The translations under genes and the position numbers were made by a program. This document shows positions 62,751-64,000 of a stretch of 64,000 nucleotides of DNA, in pieces; the first letter of the stretch is position 1, and each line of letters begins with the position of its first letter. The stretch comes from an uncultured Steroidobacter sp. (GTDB lineage: Bacteria; Pseudomonadota; Gammaproteobacteria; Steroidobacterales; Steroidobacteraceae), in contig NZ_CALFXI010000109.1 of the NCBI RefSeq assembly GCF_937958065.1, positions 101,302 through 165,301 on the forward strand, written 5' to 3'. The notes under the pieces were generated by a model. The model saw only the letters and a list, made by a program, of their open reading frames with translations, made no database searches and was not told where the DNA came from.

Positions 62751-63410
62751 CATCCCCGAGCCTCCCGCTGCCAAGACGTCGTGGAACACGGAACGGAGCG
62801 TTGCAGCTGCTAATGGACCGACTTCCCTGTTGGATCCATTTGCCGGGAGAGCATCCCTGAGCCTCCCGCTGCCGAGATGTCGTGGAATACGGAACGGAGC
62901 GTTGCAGCTGCTAATGGACCGACTTCCCTGTTGGAGTCCATTTGCCGGGAGGACCTCGCTGAGCCTCCCGCTGCCGAGACGTCGTGGAATACGGAACGGA
63001 GCGTTGTAGCTGCTAATGGACGACTTCCCTGTTGGATCCATTTGCCGTGAGGACATCCCTGAGCCTCCCGCTGCCGAGACGTCGTGGAACACGGAACGGA
63101 GCGTTGCAGCTGCTAATGGACCGACTTTCCTGTTGGATCCATTTGCCGGGAGGACATCCCCGAGCCTCCTGCTGCCGAGACGTCGTGGAATACGGAGCGG
63201 AGCGTTGTAGCTGCTAATGGACCAACCTCCCTGTTGGATCCATTTGCCGGGAGAGCATCCCTAAGCCTCGCGCTGCCGAGATGTCGTGGAATACGGAACG
63301 GAGCGTTGCAGCTGCTAATGGACCGACTTCCCCGTTGGATCCATTTGCCGGGAGGACATCCCCGAGCCTCTCACTGCCGAGACGTCGTGGAATACGGAAC
63401 GGGAGCGTCG
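62703..63410. repeat. Tandem array of ~101-bp units, about 7 copies
   Basis: The anchor GACGTCGTGG or close variants starts at 62775, 62876, 62978, 63078, 63179, 63280 and 63381, spacing 100 to 102. Units are about 90-98% alike. Each holds the palindromes GCAGCTGC and GGATCC and pairing arms CGGGAGG/CCTCCCG around about 11 bases. Open frames through the array are repeat artefacts; no gene is called. Confidence 0.92.
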
Positions 63411-63612
63411 GCACTCTTTTGGTTCACCCTTAGCTCGCGCTCCGCACCAGGACATCCTTCCCATTAGCAGCTACAGATTGCCGTGAGCATCCTGAGCGTG
63501 TTGATGCAGAGACGGCGGTGGAACACCGAAATCAGCGTGCGCGCTCTTCATCTTTCTCTCTCTATTTCCCTCACCGCCCTCCGACGTCTCGGCAGCGCCA
63601 GGGCGGGGTATC
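63411..63612. other. Non-coding spacer between tandem array and right inverted-repeat arm
   Basis: About 200 bases without a credible gene. It contains degraded fragments of the repeat, such as ATTAGCAGCTAC and, near its end, CGACGTCTCGGCAGC, which is an inverted piece of the tandem unit. This suggests past rearrangement. Confidence 0.5.
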
Positions 63613-63736
63613 TCCTCCCGGCAATTGGATCCAACAGGGATGTTGGTCCAATAGCAGCTACAGGGAAGTACAGCAAAGTCGCGCGCGTCAGCGCGAGCGA
63701 AGCGGAGCGACGGCGTGCGTCGCGGTGCCGGGAGGG
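63613..63736. repeat. 124-bp inverted repeat, right arm
   Basis: A perfect reverse complement of 62627-62750, with arms 862 bases apart. Its right end (63712-63728) is also the beginning of the second repeat family. Confidence 0.92.
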
Positions 63737-64000
63737 GATACCCCGCCACGGCGCTGCAAGCCACGAACCTCGCAAACGCATCTCTTCGCTCGCCTGCCGA
63801 TACAAACCGAGCGGCGTGCGTCGCGGTGCTGGAAGGAAATTACCCCGCCACGGCGCTGCAAGCCACGAACCTCGCAAATGCATCTCTTCGCTCGCCTGCC
63901 GGTACAAACCGCGCGGCGTGCGTCGCGGTGCTGGAAGGAAATTACCCCCGCCACGGCGCTGCAAGCCACGAACCTCGCAAACGCATCTCTTCGCTCGCCT
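63712..64000. repeat. Second tandem family, ~101-bp units, running off the right edge
   Basis: The anchor GGCGTGCGTCGCGGTGC starts at 63712, 63813 and 63915, spacing 101 and 102. The rest of each unit (CCCCGCCACGGCGCTGCAAG, CACGAACCTCGCAAACGC, TCTCTTCGCTCGCCTGCC) is nearly the same in each copy. The sequence differs from the first family although the period is equal. At least three copies; the end is outside the window. Confidence 0.88.

Noticed and set aside
62703..63410. Tandem array as a CRISPR
   Set aside because: Units are about 101 bases and similar along their whole length; there are no short conserved repeats separated by unique spacers, and no cas gene is near.
62539..63969. Open frames through the repeats as genes
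   Set aside because: The same peptide pieces recur in several frames and on both strands, and composition is Arg/Pro-rich, as expected from translating non-coding repeats.
1..64000. tRNA, rRNA, transposase or phage genes
   Set aside because: No matching sequence or structure was seen when reading both strands; small RNA genes without strong structure could have been missed.

Overview
The window is about 64 kb of GC-rich, densely coding bacterial DNA. Several TonB-dependent receptors, a periplasmic di-haem cytochrome, an RND efflux pump, TRAP and MFS carriers and aerobic aromatic catabolism point to a free-living Gram-negative proteobacterium. The mix resembles gammaproteobacteria of the Steroidobacter/Nevskiales type, but that placement is inferred from gene content only; there is no rRNA or other marker here. 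No tRNA, rRNA, CRISPR array, transposase or phage gene was recognised.

Layout. (1) 1-6.2 kb: a secreted operon (minus) with a metallo-beta-lactamase-fold protein lacking most of its metal motif, sitting between two DLTG-type secreted proteins. Opposite it runs an overlapping trio (plus): a membrane-anchored winged-helix protein, a PpiC/SurA-like protein and a HupE/UreJ protein. (2) 6.4-10.9 kb: a TonB receptor followed directly by a secreted CocE-type hydrolase. (3) 10.9-21.4 kb: a GntR regulator, then an eight-gene plus-strand operon coupled by short overlaps: CapA-like phosphatase, TRAP small and large permeases, 2-hydroxyacyl-CoA dehydratase-like subunit, fused double CoA-transferase, second dehydratase-like subunit, TRAP binding lipoprotein, single CoA-transferase. 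This is the best candidate for an undescribed system. One dehydratase subunit has no cluster cysteines and no activator ATPase is nearby. (4) 21.4-30.5 kb: TetR regulator, TonB receptor, divergent P450 with an altered I-helix, and an OmpA-like / di-haem cytochrome / TonB receptor operon.

(5) 30.7-39 kb (minus): a probable phenylpropanoid operon: enoyl-CoA hydratase/3-hydroxyacyl-CoA dehydrogenase fusion, amidohydrolase, feruloyl-CoA-synthetase-like ligase, MetE-like protein, MFS carrier and LysR regulator. (6) 39-52.7 kb: LysR regulator, pobA with an AraC regulator, aldo/keto reductase, a complete protocatechuate 4,5-cleavage operon (ligK, ligU, DUF1932 gene, ligJ, ligI, ligA, ligB, ligC, all minus), an aromatic-acid MFS carrier and a LysR-type regulator with two DNA-binding domains. 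A 36-bp spaced motif occurs upstream of both ligK and the MFS/LysR pair. Hydroxycinnamates would be activated and shortened by region 5, hydroxylated by PobA, then cleaved by LigAB and taken to pyruvate and oxaloacetate by LigC, LigI, LigU, LigJ and LigK.

(7) 52.7-62.5 kb: a siderophore-type TonB receptor, tadA overlapping a beta-carbonic anhydrase, and a TetR-controlled RND efflux operon. (8) 62.5-64 kb: no credible gene. This stretch holds seven copies of a ~101-bp tandem repeat between perfect 124-bp inverted repeats, followed by a second ~101-bp repeat family that runs off the window.
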